A stretch of 64,000 nucleotides of DNA from Rhizobium albus. GTDB taxonomy: Bacteria; Pseudomonadota; Alphaproteobacteria; Rhizobiales; Rhizobiaceae. The stretch spans positions 682,001 through 746,000 of the forward strand of contig BSNO01000001.1 in assembly GCA_030160035.1 (NCBI GenBank), read 5' to 3'. The notes beneath the pieces were generated by a model that was not told the DNA's origin, searched no databases, and saw only the letters and a program-made list of their open reading frames with translations. Each line of letters starts with the position of its first letter. Position 1 is the first letter of the stretch. Positions 25,431 to 33,848 of the stretch are shown in pieces. The position numbers and the translations under genes are program-made.

Positions 25431-26291
25431 GTGACGGCCGTGGCGCGCGCACATGACAACCGGCAGGGCTGGGGCCTGGTTGCTCCCGCCCTGATCTGGA
25501 CGACCGCCTTCTTCGTCGTGCCCTTCCTGATGATGCTGGCCTTGAGCTTCGCCAAGATGGAAGGACGCAGCGTCGTCACCGGCTTCTTTCCGGACAATTA
25601 CATTCGCATCTTCACCGAGCCGTCGCTTTTGCGCGGACTCGTCGTCTCGCTCGAGATCACGGTCACCGTGACGGTGATTTCGATGGTGCTTGCCTATCCG
25701 CTTGCCTGGATCATCGCGTTTCGGGTGCCGGAGCGCTGGCAGCGTCTCGTGCTGATCCTCACCATCCTGCCGTTCTGGACGTCTTACGTGGTGCGGTCCT
25801 ACTCATGGCTGCTGGTGCTCGGGCAGAACGGGGTGATCAACAAGACGCTGATGACGCTCGGCGTCATCAGTGAGCCCATTTCCATGTCGGCGTCGCGCTT
25901 TGCCACCGTGACGGGCTTCGTGCACTTCTTCGTCATGCTTCTGACGCTGACGATCTACGCGAATCTGAAGGAGCTTTCGCCGAACTACGCCCGCGCTGCG
26001 CAGGATCTGGGCGCAGGGCGCTTGGCCACATTCCGGCATGTGATCCTGCCGCTCACGCTGCCCGGCCTGATGACCGGCGCGTTTCTCACTTTGGTGCTCT
26101 GCATCGGCGACTACATCACGCCGCAGATTCTCGGCGGCAACAACGAGTTGACCTTGCCGCAGCTCATCATGATGCAGCTCGGCCGGCGCGGTGACTTTCC
26201 AATGGCTTCGGCCATGGCCGTTGTGTTGATGGGAATCGTGACGCTCGCCTATCTCTTCAGCGCGCGCTGGCTTCGGATCGACCGGCTATGA
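25431..26291 (+). CDS. ABC transporter permease (PotB/PotH-like)
   Basis: The 286-aa channel subunit has about six membrane helices and the EAA loop YARAAQDLGAGRLATFRHVILPL. It starts 19 bp after the binding-protein stop (start codon GTG at 25431) and its end overlaps the next permease by 4 bp. Confidence 0.92.
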   Translation: MTAVARAHDNRQGWGLVAPALIWTTAFFVVPFLMMLALSFAKMEGRSVVTGFFPDNYIRIFTEPSLLRGLVVSLEITVTVTVISMVLAYPLAWIIAFRVPERWQRLVLILTILPFWTSYVVRSYSWLLVLGQNGVINKTLMTLGVISEPISMSASRFATVTGFVHFFVMLLTLTIYANLKELSPNYARAAQDLGAGRLATFRHVILPLTLPGLMTGAFLTLVLCIGDYITPQILGGNNELTLPQLIMMQLGRRGDFPMASAMAVVLMGIVTLAYLFSARWLRIDRL

Positions 26292-27061
26292 CGCGCGCGT
26301 TCGCCTGGATCTACCTCGCCGTCGCGCTCGGCTTCATCTTCCTGCCAGTCGGCATGCTCGTGCTGTTTTCCTTCCAGGACGGACGCCTGCCGGTGCCGCC
26401 CTTCAACGGGCCGTCGCTCCGCTGGTATGCCGATGTGCTCGGCGACCGGCGGCTGATGTCGGCGCTCGGCAATTCCCTCATCGTCGCTGCGGTTTCCTCC
26501 GCGATCGCGCTCCTTCTCGGCTTTCTCGCGGCGCAGGCGCTGGCGCGCTACCGCCTGCCGGGGACACTGCTGATGCGGGTGGTGCTGATCGCGCCATTCA
26601 CCGTGAGCTATCTCATCATCGCGCTCGGTCTGCTCACTCTCTACAATCGGACCGGCATCGGCCTGTCGCTTTGGACCGCCGGCGTCGGCCATGTGGTGAT
26701 CAACCTGCCGCTCTGCTTCGCGATCCTCTACGCGGCGATAGGCGACCACCACCGCAATGCGGAGCGGGCGGCGCGTGATCTTGGTGCGTCCGAGGTGAAG
26801 GTGCTTGCGCTCGTGACCGCGCCGATGCTGATGCCATCGATGCTGGCGGCGTTCTTTCTCTCCTTCACCTTCAGCTGGGACGAGTTCATCATCGCGTTTC
26901 TGCTGACCCGTTTCGACGTGACGCTGCCGGTGGAAATCTGGTCGCTCTTGCGCTCTGGGCTGACGCCCCGTGCCAATGCGGTGGGCAGCCTCGTCTTCCT
27001 CGTCTCCGTCAGCCTGCTCCTTCTTCTGGAGCTCACCGTCTTCCGCAAGGTTCGCCGATGA
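26288..27061 (+). CDS. ABC transporter permease (PotC/PotI-like)
   Basis: The 257-aa second channel subunit has six predicted helices and the EAA loop AERAARDLGASEVKVLALVTAPM. It overlaps the genes on both sides by 4 bp (ATGA), so its translation is probably coupled to theirs and subunit amounts are matched. Confidence 0.92.
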   Translation: MTRAFAWIYLAVALGFIFLPVGMLVLFSFQDGRLPVPPFNGPSLRWYADVLGDRRLMSALGNSLIVAAVSSAIALLLGFLAAQALARYRLPGTLLMRVVLIAPFTVSYLIIALGLLTLYNRTGIGLSLWTAGVGHVVINLPLCFAILYAAIGDHHRNAERAARDLGASEVKVLALVTAPMLMPSMLAAFFLSFTFSWDEFIIAFLLTRFDVTLPVEIWSLLRSGLTPRANAVGSLVFLVSVSLLLLLELTVFRKVRR

Positions 27062-28083
27062 CCGCCGCTCTTTCGATCCAATCCATCGACATGAAGTTCG
27101 GCGAGGTTCGGGCGCTGCATGCCGTCGAGCTCGAGATCGAGGCCGGCGAGTTCATCGTGCTGCTCGGTCCATCGGGATGCGGAAAGACGACGCTGCTTTC
27201 GATCCTTGGCGGCTTCCTGCAACCGACGAGCGGCAAGGTCATGATCGGCGGGCGCGACATGACGCATGTTCAGCCGAAAGACCGGCCAACGACGACGATG
27301 TTTCAGGATTACGCGCTCTTTCCGCATATGAGCCTGATCGACAACGTCGGGTTCGGCCTGAGGATGCGGGGTGTCGGCAGGAAGGAGCGGCATCGCCGTG
27401 CGGGCGAACTGCTTGCGCTCGTCGGGCTACCGGATGCCGGGCATCGCCGGCCACATGAGCTCTCCGGTGGTCAGCGCCAGCGCGTCGCGCTCGCCCGCGC
27501 CCTTGCCGTCGACCCCGATGTGCTTTTGCTCGATGAACCGCTCGGCGCGCTCGACCTCAAGCTGCGCCGCCAGATGCAGGACGAATTGAAGGCGATTCAG
27601 CGGCGCGTCGGAACGACCTTCATCCACGTCACGCACGACCAGGAGGAGGCGATGGCGCTTGCCGATCGCATCGTCGTGATGAATGCCGGCCGCATCGAGG
27701 ATGTCGGCGCGCCGCAGCATGTCTACCTCCAGCCGCGGACGCTTTTTTCCGCCGCCTTCATGGGCGAGATTAATCGGATAGACGGACAGGGAACCGGCGA
27801 AGGCCTCGATACGCCGCTCGGACGCCTGCCGCTTGCGGCGAACGGCAAGACGGCGCTGCTGATCCGGCCGGAAGCGATCGGCGGCAGCGGGGACCTCGCG
27901 CTTGGGCCGGCCAAACTCGTCGATGCCGCCTTCTTCGGAACCCATCACCGCTGCCATTATGCGCCGATTTCCGCGCCCGAGCTCAGGATCGTCGCGCATC
28001 TGCCCCAATCGGCCGTGCCGGTGGAGGGAAGCGTCAGCGAGCTCTATGCCGACCATCATGTGCTGATTGCGGAGGACCGATGA
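27058..28083 (+). CDS. ABC transporter ATP-binding protein (PotA/PotG-like)
   Basis: The 341-aa ATPase has Walker A GPSGCGKTT at about 37-45, Q-loop FQDYALFPHMS, signature LSGGQRQRVALARAL, Walker B LLLLDEPLGALD-like and the switch His in VTHDQEEA. A TOBE domain lies in the last 80 residues (LLIRPEAIGG). It energises the importer above and overlaps the hydrolase gene by 4 bp. Confidence 0.94.
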   Translation: MTAALSIQSIDMKFGEVRALHAVELEIEAGEFIVLLGPSGCGKTTLLSILGGFLQPTSGKVMIGGRDMTHVQPKDRPTTTMFQDYALFPHMSLIDNVGFGLRMRGVGRKERHRRAGELLALVGLPDAGHRRPHELSGGQRQRVALARALAVDPDVLLLDEPLGALDLKLRRQMQDELKAIQRRVGTTFIHVTHDQEEAMALADRIVVMNAGRIEDVGAPQHVYLQPRTLFSAAFMGEINRIDGQGTGEGLDTPLGRLPLAANGKTALLIRPEAIGGSGDLALGPAKLVDAAFFGTHHRCHYAPISAPELRIVAHLPQSAVPVEGSVSELYADHHVLIAEDR

Positions 28084-28823
28084 GCGCGCTGCAACGGGCA
28101 AAGCCCGACGACTGGTACCGCATCCGTCCGCTCTCCGATGGCGTGACCTGGATCGACGAGCCGCATATTCTCGAATTCTTCCGCTGCAATGTCTGGCACG
28201 TGCGGGGACGCGACCGCGACATGCTGGTCGACAGCGGCATGGGCGTCGTGTCCTTGCGCGAATGGGTGCCGCTCGTCACCGAGCGCGCGCTGGATGCGGT
28301 GGCGAGCCACACGCATTTCGACCATGTCGGCTGCCATCATGAATTCGAGTGCCGGCTCTGCCACGCGGCGGAGGCCAATATTCTGGCCAATCCCGACCGC
28401 ACCAACACGCTTGCCGCCGACTACGTGACGGACGATATCTTCACGGCGCTGCCGCCCGAGCCCTACAGCTCGGTGCTTTACGACGTGAAGGCGGCGCCCG
28501 CGACGCGGATCCTGCAGGAAGGCGATGTCATCGATCTCGGTGACCGCGCCTTCGAGGTGATCCACACGCCAGGCCATTCGCCGGGCGGTATCGCGCTGTT
28601 CGAAAAGGCGACGGGCATCCTGTTTTCCGGCGACATCGTCTATGACGGCGAACTGATCGAGGGCCGCACGGCAAAAGATCAGGCGGACTACATAAGCAGC
28701 ATGAAGCGCCTGCTGACGCTGCCCGTGACAATCGTGCATGGTGGTCATTTCCCGAGCTACTCGGGTGCCCGGCACCGGGACATCATCACCCAATGGCTGA
28801 AGACGAAGGAGACGGGCGCATGA
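28080..28823 (+). CDS. Metallo-beta-lactamase-fold hydrolase
   Basis: A 247-aa cytoplasmic protein with the metal-binding motif ASHTHFDHVGCHH at about residues 79-91, VIHTPGHSPGGIALF, LFSGDIVYDGEL and VHGGHFPSY. These are the ligands of a two-metal MBL site as in glyoxalase II, lactonases and thioesterases. Its place between the ATPase and the aldehyde dehydrogenase, with 4-bp overlaps on both sides, shows it is part of the pathway. A hydrolase that opens a lactam, lactone or thioester made from the imported compound is possible. The exact reaction cannot be named. Confidence 0.88.
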   Translation: MSALQRAKPDDWYRIRPLSDGVTWIDEPHILEFFRCNVWHVRGRDRDMLVDSGMGVVSLREWVPLVTERALDAVASHTHFDHVGCHHEFECRLCHAAEANILANPDRTNTLAADYVTDDIFTALPPEPYSSVLYDVKAAPATRILQEGDVIDLGDRAFEVIHTPGHSPGGIALFEKATGILFSGDIVYDGELIEGRTAKDQADYISSMKRLLTLPVTIVHGGHFPSYSGARHRDIITQWLKTKETGA

Positions 28824-30259
28824 TCGAGCGACGCCAGTTCTATATTGATGGCGCCTGGATCGATCCGGTGACGCCGCGCGACCACGCGGTCATCGATCCG
28901 GCCACCGAAGAGCAGATCGGCGTGATCTCGCTCGGCACCGCGGCCGATATCGACCGGGCGGTGGCGGCGGCGAACCGGGCGTTTCCGCTCTGGTCGACGA
29001 CATCACCGGCGGAGCGGCGGGCGGCCTGCGAGCGGCTTCTCGCCGTCTACAAGCGCCGATACGACGAGATGGTGGAGACGATCACGCTGGAACTCGGCGC
29101 GCCGGCGACCATGTGCCAGGGGCAGCAGGCCGATGTCGGCATCGGCCATCTGGAAGGGTTTCTAGCCGCCTTCGACCGGCTGAAATGGCGCGAGGTTTTG
29201 CCAAACGGCGATACGATGCTGCGCGAACCCATCGGCGTCTGCGGGCTGATCACGCCCTGGAACTGGCCGATGAACCAGATCGTGCTGAAGGTGATCCCGG
29301 CGCTTCTGACGGGCTGTACGGCGGTTCTCAAACCGTCCGAGCTGACGCCGCTGAATGCCATGCTCTATGCCGAGATGATCCATGAAGCCGGCATTCCGGC
29401 CGGGGTCTTCAACCTCGTCAACGGCACCGGGCCGGAGGTTGGCGCGGCCCTCTCGCGCCACCCGGACGTGCAGATGATGTCCTTTACCGGCTCGACGCGG
29501 GGTGGAACGGCGGTGGCGCAGGATGCTGCGCCGAGCGTCAAGCGGGTCACGCTCGAACTCGGCGGCAAATCGCCGAACATCGTCTTCGCTGATGCCGATC
29601 TCGAGGCCCGCGTGCCGGCTAGTATCCGCGAGGTGTTCAACAACACGGGCCAGAGCTGCGACGCGCCGACCCGCATGCTGGTGGAGCGCAGCGTTTACGA
29701 TCAGGTCGTGAACCTTGCGCGTGAGACGGCGGAAGCCCAGGAGGTCGGCGATCCGAAGCAGGAAGGCGACCGGATGGGACCGCTCGTCAGCGACACGCAG
29801 TTTGGCCGCGTGCAGGCGCTGATCGAGGCCGGTGTCGCGGAAGGCGCACGGCTCGTGGCCGGCGGCCCGGGACGGCCGGCCGGGCTTTCCAAAGGCTATT
29901 TTGCGCGGCCGACGATCTTTGCGGATGTCAGCAACGACATGCGCATCGCGCGCGAGGAAATCTTCGGGCCCGTCGTCTGCCTGATCCCGTTCGACACAGA
30001 GGAAGAGGCGATCAAGATCGCCAACGACACGCCTTATGGGCTTGCCGCCTATGTGCAGACCGGCAACCGGGAGCGCGCCGAGCGCGTTGCGTCCCGCCTT
30101 CGCGCCGGCATGGTTCACATCAATGGCGGGCCGCACCGCTATGGCAGCCCGTTTGGCGGCTACAAGCAGTCCGGCAACGGGCGTGAGGGCGGGCTCCTGG
30201 GGCTCGAAGACTTCCTCGAAATCAAGACGCTGCATTTTCCGGAAAGCGCAACCGCATGA
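28820..30259 (+). CDS. NAD(P)-dependent aldehyde dehydrogenase
   Basis: The 479-aa protein has PWNWPMNQ, SFTGSTRGG, LELGGKSPN (catalytic Glu) and NNTGQSCDAPTRM (catalytic Cys at about residue 282), then EEIFGPVVCL. ATG 28820 overlaps the MBL gene; an earlier frame start at 28793 would overlap it by 31 bp. In a cluster with a ureohydrolase and polyamine-type importer, the likely substrate is an omega-amino- or omega-guanidino-aldehyde. The enzyme alone does not tell. Confidence 0.93.
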   Translation: MIERRQFYIDGAWIDPVTPRDHAVIDPATEEQIGVISLGTAADIDRAVAAANRAFPLWSTTSPAERRAACERLLAVYKRRYDEMVETITLELGAPATMCQGQQADVGIGHLEGFLAAFDRLKWREVLPNGDTMLREPIGVCGLITPWNWPMNQIVLKVIPALLTGCTAVLKPSELTPLNAMLYAEMIHEAGIPAGVFNLVNGTGPEVGAALSRHPDVQMMSFTGSTRGGTAVAQDAAPSVKRVTLELGGKSPNIVFADADLEARVPASIREVFNNTGQSCDAPTRMLVERSVYDQVVNLARETAEAQEVGDPKQEGDRMGPLVSDTQFGRVQALIEAGVAEGARLVAGGPGRPAGLSKGYFARPTIFADVSNDMRIAREEIFGPVVCLIPFDTEEEAIKIANDTPYGLAAYVQTGNRERAERVASRLRAGMVHINGGPHRYGSPFGGYKQSGNGREGGLLGLEDFLEIKTLHFPESATA

Positions 30260-31218
30260 CGACGCACCGCTTCAACCAGCCGCTCGGCGGCAACGAGATG
30301 CCGCGCTTCGGCGGGCCGGTCACCATGATGCGGCTGCCGAGCCAACCCACCGCGGAAGGCCTCGACGCCTGCTTCGTCGGCATTCCGATGGACATTGGCA
30401 CGTCGAACCGGCCGGGCACGCGCCTCGGTCCGCGCCAGATCCGCGACGAATCCCGAATGCTGCGGCCTTACAACATGGCAACGGGCGCGGCGCCATTCGA
30501 GCATCTGCAGGTGGCCGATATCGGCGACGTGCCGATCAACACCTTCGATCTGAAGAAATCTGTCGACATCATCACGGAGTTCTATCGCGGCATCCTTGCC
30601 CATGACGTGATCCCGCTGACGCTTGGCGGCGACCACACGCTGACCTGGCCGATCCTGAGGGCGATCAAGGAAAAGCACGGGCCGGTCGCGCTCATCCACG
30701 TCGACGCGCATGCCGATATCAACGACGAGATGTTCGGCGAGAAGGTCGCCCATGGCTGTCCGTTCCGCCGCGCCTATGAGGACGGCTGCCTGATCAACGA
30801 CAAGGTGTTTCAGATCGGCCTGCGCGGCACCGGCTACGGGCCTGCCGATTTCGACTGGGGCCGCGAGCGCGGCTGGCGGGTCGTGCAGGCGGAGGAATGC
30901 TGGCACAAATCGCTGACGCCGCTGATGGCCGAAATCCGCGCAATCATCGGCGATGCGCCGGTCTATCTCACCTACGACATCGACAGTCTCGACCCTGCAT
31001 TCGCGCCGGGCACGGGCACGGTCGAGCCGGGTGGCCTCACGATCTGGCAGGGGCTGGAGATCGTGCGCGGTGCTGCCGGTCTCAATCTCGTCGGCTGCGA
31101 TCTTGTCGAAGTCTCGCCGCCCTACGATCCTTCAGGCAACACGGCGCTGATCGGCGCAAACCTGCTTTATGAAATGCTGTGCGTCCTGCCGGGTGTCGGC
31201 AAGGGCCACGCGGGTTGA
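30256..31218 (+). CDS. Ureohydrolase, agmatinase/guanidinobutyrase-like
   Basis: The 320-aa protein of the arginase superfamily has the metal-binding motifs LGGDHTLTWP, HVDAHADIND and TYDIDSLDPAFAPGTGTVEPGG in the right order and spacing for a two-manganese site. Such enzymes release urea from agmatine, guanidinobutyrate or guanidinopropionate. The start at ATG 30256 overlaps the aldehyde dehydrogenase stop. With that enzyme, an order of aldehyde oxidation to a guanidino acid and then urea removal would be consistent. It is the last gene of the operon. Confidence 0.9.
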   Translation: MTTHRFNQPLGGNEMPRFGGPVTMMRLPSQPTAEGLDACFVGIPMDIGTSNRPGTRLGPRQIRDESRMLRPYNMATGAAPFEHLQVADIGDVPINTFDLKKSVDIITEFYRGILAHDVIPLTLGGDHTLTWPILRAIKEKHGPVALIHVDAHADINDEMFGEKVAHGCPFRRAYEDGCLINDKVFQIGLRGTGYGPADFDWGRERGWRVVQAEECWHKSLTPLMAEIRAIIGDAPVYLTYDIDSLDPAFAPGTGTVEPGGLTIWQGLEIVRGAAGLNLVGCDLVEVSPPYDPSGNTALIGANLLYEMLCVLPGVGKGHAG

Positions 31219-31273
31219 TCCCTGCCTGATTGTTGAACGCCGCCTCGACAAGCGTTGCCGCCGCGCCAGATAG

Positions 31274-32638
31274 GTGCTGGCAGCAATCGAGGCGACATTC
31301 TTGACCGAGCGACGAAGAAGAGAAGGATCCGCGATCCCTTCAAGCCGGCTGTCGCGGCTGTTCAGCATGGGTGGCATTGCGGCCGGCATTGCCGGTAATG
31401 CCGCGGCTTCGGGTTTGCGGCAGATGGCTTCCGGCCAGCGCCCGCAGCTCTCCTCCATGCTGCTGACGCCGTCCAACGCGATGCGGCTCACCGAGGGCCT
31501 GTCGCACATGCGCGGCGCTGCGCTGAAACTCGGCCAGATGCTGTCGATGGATCCGAGTGTCGTGCTGCCGACGGAGATGGCGTCCATCCTTGCCTCGCTG
31601 CAGGCCGACGCGCGTCACATGGCGCCGCATCAGCTCAGCCGCGTGCTCGATGCCGAATGGGGCGAGGGCTGGCGGTCCCGGTTTGCCCGGTTCGACGAGG
31701 TGCCCTTCGCCGCCGCCTCGATCGGACAGGTGCACCGGGCGCAGAGCCTCGATGGGCGCGACCTTGCGATCAAGGTTCAGTATCCGGGCGTGCGCGACAG
31801 CATCGACAGCGACATCGACAACATCGCAAGCCTGTTCCGCCTGCCGGGCCTCGTGCCGCCGGGCATGGACCTTGTGCCGCTTCTCACTGAGGCCAAGCGC
31901 CAGCTGCATGACGAGGCCGATTACGAGCGCGAGGCGGCATGGCTCGTGCGCTTCGGTGCGCTTCTGTCGGGTTCTGCCGATTTCCTCGTGCCGGCCCATG
32001 TCCCAGAATTCTCCACGCCGCGCGTGCTGGCCATGAGCTTCGTCGAGAGTGTGCCGCTCGATGCGCTGGCGCAGGAGCCGCAAGAGACACGGGACCGGGT
32101 CGCCGAGCGGCTCATCGACCTCGTGATGCGCGAACTTTTCGCCTTTCGCGCGATGCAAACCGACCCGAACCTCGCCAATTACCGGTACGAGCCGCAATCG
32201 GGTCGCATCGTGCTTCTCGATTTCGGCGCGGTGCGCGCCTTCGATGTGGCCTTAGGCAAGGATTTCCGCGCGCTGCTTTCTGCCGGGCTCGACAATGAGC
32301 GCGAGGCGATCCGCGCGGCGATGCTGAAGATCGGTTATTTCGGCGAGAAGACGCCCGCCATGCAGCGCGAGCTCATCATCCGCATGTTCCAGACGGCGAT
32401 GGTGCCGCTGCGCCAGCCGACGCCCTTCGATTTCAAGGCGTCCGACCTCCTGGAGCGCCTGCGCGCCATGGGCCAGACCATCGGCACGGACCGCGACCTG
32501 ATGCATGTGCCGCCGGCCGAAACGCTGTTCCTGCACCGCAAGATCGGCGGCATGTACCTGCTCGCCGCCAAACTGCGCGCCCGCGTCGATCTCGGCCACA
32601 TCGTCGCGCCGTACCGGGCGTTCATCGGACCGGTGTGA
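31274..32638 (+). CDS. ABC1/UbiB-family atypical kinase
   Basis: A 454-aa protein of the AarF/UbiB/ADCK family: KLGQ motif in AALKLGQMLSMD, the Ala-rich loop FAAASIGQVHRA, the nucleotide-binding Lys in LAIKVQYPGV, DEADYEREA, DPNLANYRY in the catalytic loop and LLDFGAVRAF as the DFG. It has no obvious C-terminal membrane helices, so it is not UbiB itself but a soluble relative, probably assisting ubiquinone or lipid metabolism. GTG 31274 is the first start; TTG 31301 is also possible. It is a core-type gene with no link to its neighbours. Confidence 0.9.
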   Translation: MLAAIEATFLTERRRREGSAIPSSRLSRLFSMGGIAAGIAGNAAASGLRQMASGQRPQLSSMLLTPSNAMRLTEGLSHMRGAALKLGQMLSMDPSVVLPTEMASILASLQADARHMAPHQLSRVLDAEWGEGWRSRFARFDEVPFAAASIGQVHRAQSLDGRDLAIKVQYPGVRDSIDSDIDNIASLFRLPGLVPPGMDLVPLLTEAKRQLHDEADYEREAAWLVRFGALLSGSADFLVPAHVPEFSTPRVLAMSFVESVPLDALAQEPQETRDRVAERLIDLVMRELFAFRAMQTDPNLANYRYEPQSGRIVLLDFGAVRAFDVALGKDFRALLSAGLDNEREAIRAAMLKIGYFGEKTPAMQRELIIRMFQTAMVPLRQPTPFDFKASDLLERLRAMGQTIGTDRDLMHVPPAETLFLHRKIGGMYLLAAKLRARVDLGHIVAPYRAFIGPV

Positions 32639-32642
32639 GGCT

Positions 32643-32921
32643 CTAAGAACCGGCGTCGCACTTGCTCTGCAGCGCGCGAATATCCGCTTCCGTCACGGCG
32701 GCGAGTGGGGCGAGGATGCGGAGTTTTTGGGGGCGGCATCGGGGGCGGACGATGGCGATCACCGTTTCCACATCGGGACAGCCGGCATCCGGGCAGGCGA
32801 GCTGCGCGACGGACACCGCGGCATCCTCTTCAAGATCGAACCCGGCGCGGACCCATGTCTTGATCTGGCGGGCCTGCACGCCTTCCGGGTTGCGTGGCGC
32901 GAACGGGTTGATGAAACGCAC
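32643..32921 (-). CDS. Small conserved protein with CPDAGCPD motif
   Basis: A 92-aa protein starting at GTG 32921 with GAGG upstream. A charged N-terminal helix is followed by a Cys-containing loop LACPDAGCPDVETVIAIVR and a predicted beta-alpha end (APLAAVTEADIRALQSKC). The Cys-Pro-x-x-x-Cys-Pro loop looks conserved and could hold a metal. I recall similar proteins in other Alphaproteobacteria near zinc-related genes, without known function. It is divergent from zinT across a region with candidate zinc-uptake regulator sites. Confidence 0.7.
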   Translation of the reverse strand: MRFINPFAPRNPEGVQARQIKTWVRAGFDLEEDAAVSVAQLACPDAGCPDVETVIAIVRPRCRPQKLRILAPLAAVTEADIRALQSKCDAGS

Positions 32922-32938
32922 TGAGGTCGCCTCACACT

Positions 32939-32989
32939 TGTAACGGTATAACGTAAAATAAATTTGACGAATGAAATAACATAACGTAC
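32939..32989. promoter_or_regulatory. Candidate tandem Zur sites in the zinT divergent promoter
   Basis: This AT-rich stretch in a GC-rich region holds two copies of ATAACGTA, 32 to 33 bp apart (inside GGTATAACGTAAA and CATAACGTACT), about three helical turns. Each lies in a partial palindrome: ACGGTATAACGT matches its reverse complement at 10 of 12 positions. Half-sites ATAAC/GTTAT are typical of alphaproteobacterial Zur boxes. The flanking zinT gene makes zinc control the natural reading. Confidence 0.5.
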
Positions 32990-33091
32990 TGCGCTGTCAA
33001 TCAACGCCGTGCGCCGGTGTCTCGTCCTTCGGCCAGAAGGCAGGCGTGGCGCTCGGTTGCCTTTTTCGATTGTCACATCATGGAGTATCGC

Positions 33092-33793
33092 ATGAACCGC
33101 ATCCGCCTCGCCGCCTCCGTCGCCGTGTTTTCTGTGCTTTTCGCTGGTCTCACCGCCATGCCGTCACCGGCCATGGCGTCGGGCACGCATGACCACACCG
33201 AAGCCAACGGCCACGCGGGCCATGACCACGCCCATGGTCACGACCATAATGCGGATGCCGAGCGCATCTATCGCGGCGAGTTCGAGGATGCGGAGGTGCG
33301 CGACCGGCCGCTTTCCGACTGGGGCGGCGATTGGCAGTCGGTCTATTCTCTTCTCCAGGATGGCACGCTCGATCCGGTCATGGCGCACAAGGCCGAGACG
33401 GGTGACAAGTCGGAGGACGAGTACAAGGCCTATTACGAAACGGGCTATCGCACCGATGTCGATCGGATCGAGATCGGCCGTGACAGCGTCACGTTCCATC
33501 GGGGCGAAGCGACCGTTTCGGCGCGCTACGAAGGCGACGGATATGAGATCCTGACCTATGAAGCCGGCAACCGCGGCGTGCGCTTCATCTTCGAAAAGAC
33601 CGAGGGCGACGCGGATGCCCCGCAATTCATCCAGTTCAGTGACCACCGCATCGCGCCGTCGGCATCCGACCACTACCACCTCTATTGGGGCAACGACCGC
33701 GAAGCGCTGCTGTCGGAGGTGACAAACTGGCCGACCTATTATCCGGCAGCTTTGTCGGCCGATGCGATCGTTGCGGAAATGATCGCCCACTGA
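33092..33793 (+). CDS. zinT: Zinc-binding periplasmic protein ZinT
   Basis: The 233-aa protein has a signal peptide (ASVAVFSVLFAGLTAMPSPAMA), a His-rich linker (HDHTEANGHAGHDHAHGHDH) and a calycin-type domain. That domain matches ZinT/YodA along its length: WGGDWQSVYSLLQDGTLDPVM, GYRTDVDRIEI, ILTYEAGNRGVRFIFE, IQFSDHRIAPSASDHYHLYWG, EVTNWPTYYPAALS. ZinT picks up zinc in the periplasm and hands it to the ZnuABC importer under zinc shortage. ATG 33092 has TGGAG before it; ATG 33080 is an in-frame alternative. Confidence 0.95.
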   Translation: MNRIRLAASVAVFSVLFAGLTAMPSPAMASGTHDHTEANGHAGHDHAHGHDHNADAERIYRGEFEDAEVRDRPLSDWGGDWQSVYSLLQDGTLDPVMAHKAETGDKSEDEYKAYYETGYRTDVDRIEIGRDSVTFHRGEATVSARYEGDGYEILTYEAGNRGVRFIFEKTEGDADAPQFIQFSDHRIAPSASDHYHLYWGNDREALLSEVTNWPTYYPAALSADAIVAEMIAH

Positions 33794-33801
33794 CTTTAAC
33801 G

Positions 33802-33824
33802 GCCCCGGCAGCGACTGCCGGGGC
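33802..33824. terminator. Terminator between zinT and the deacetylase gene
   Basis: GCCCCGGCAG and CTGCCGGGGC form a perfect 10-bp stem with loop CGA, 8 bp after the zinT stop and 25 bp before the end of the convergent deacetylase gene. It can serve both strands, though there is no long T-run. Confidence 0.75.
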
Positions 33825-33848
33825 GTTCATCAGTTTCGAAGCTAACGG

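Noticed and set aside
32939-32989. Reading of the AT-rich patch as an attachment site or sign of gene transfer
   Set aside because: There is no integrase, tRNA or flanking repeat; a divergent metal-regulated promoter explains the AT content better.
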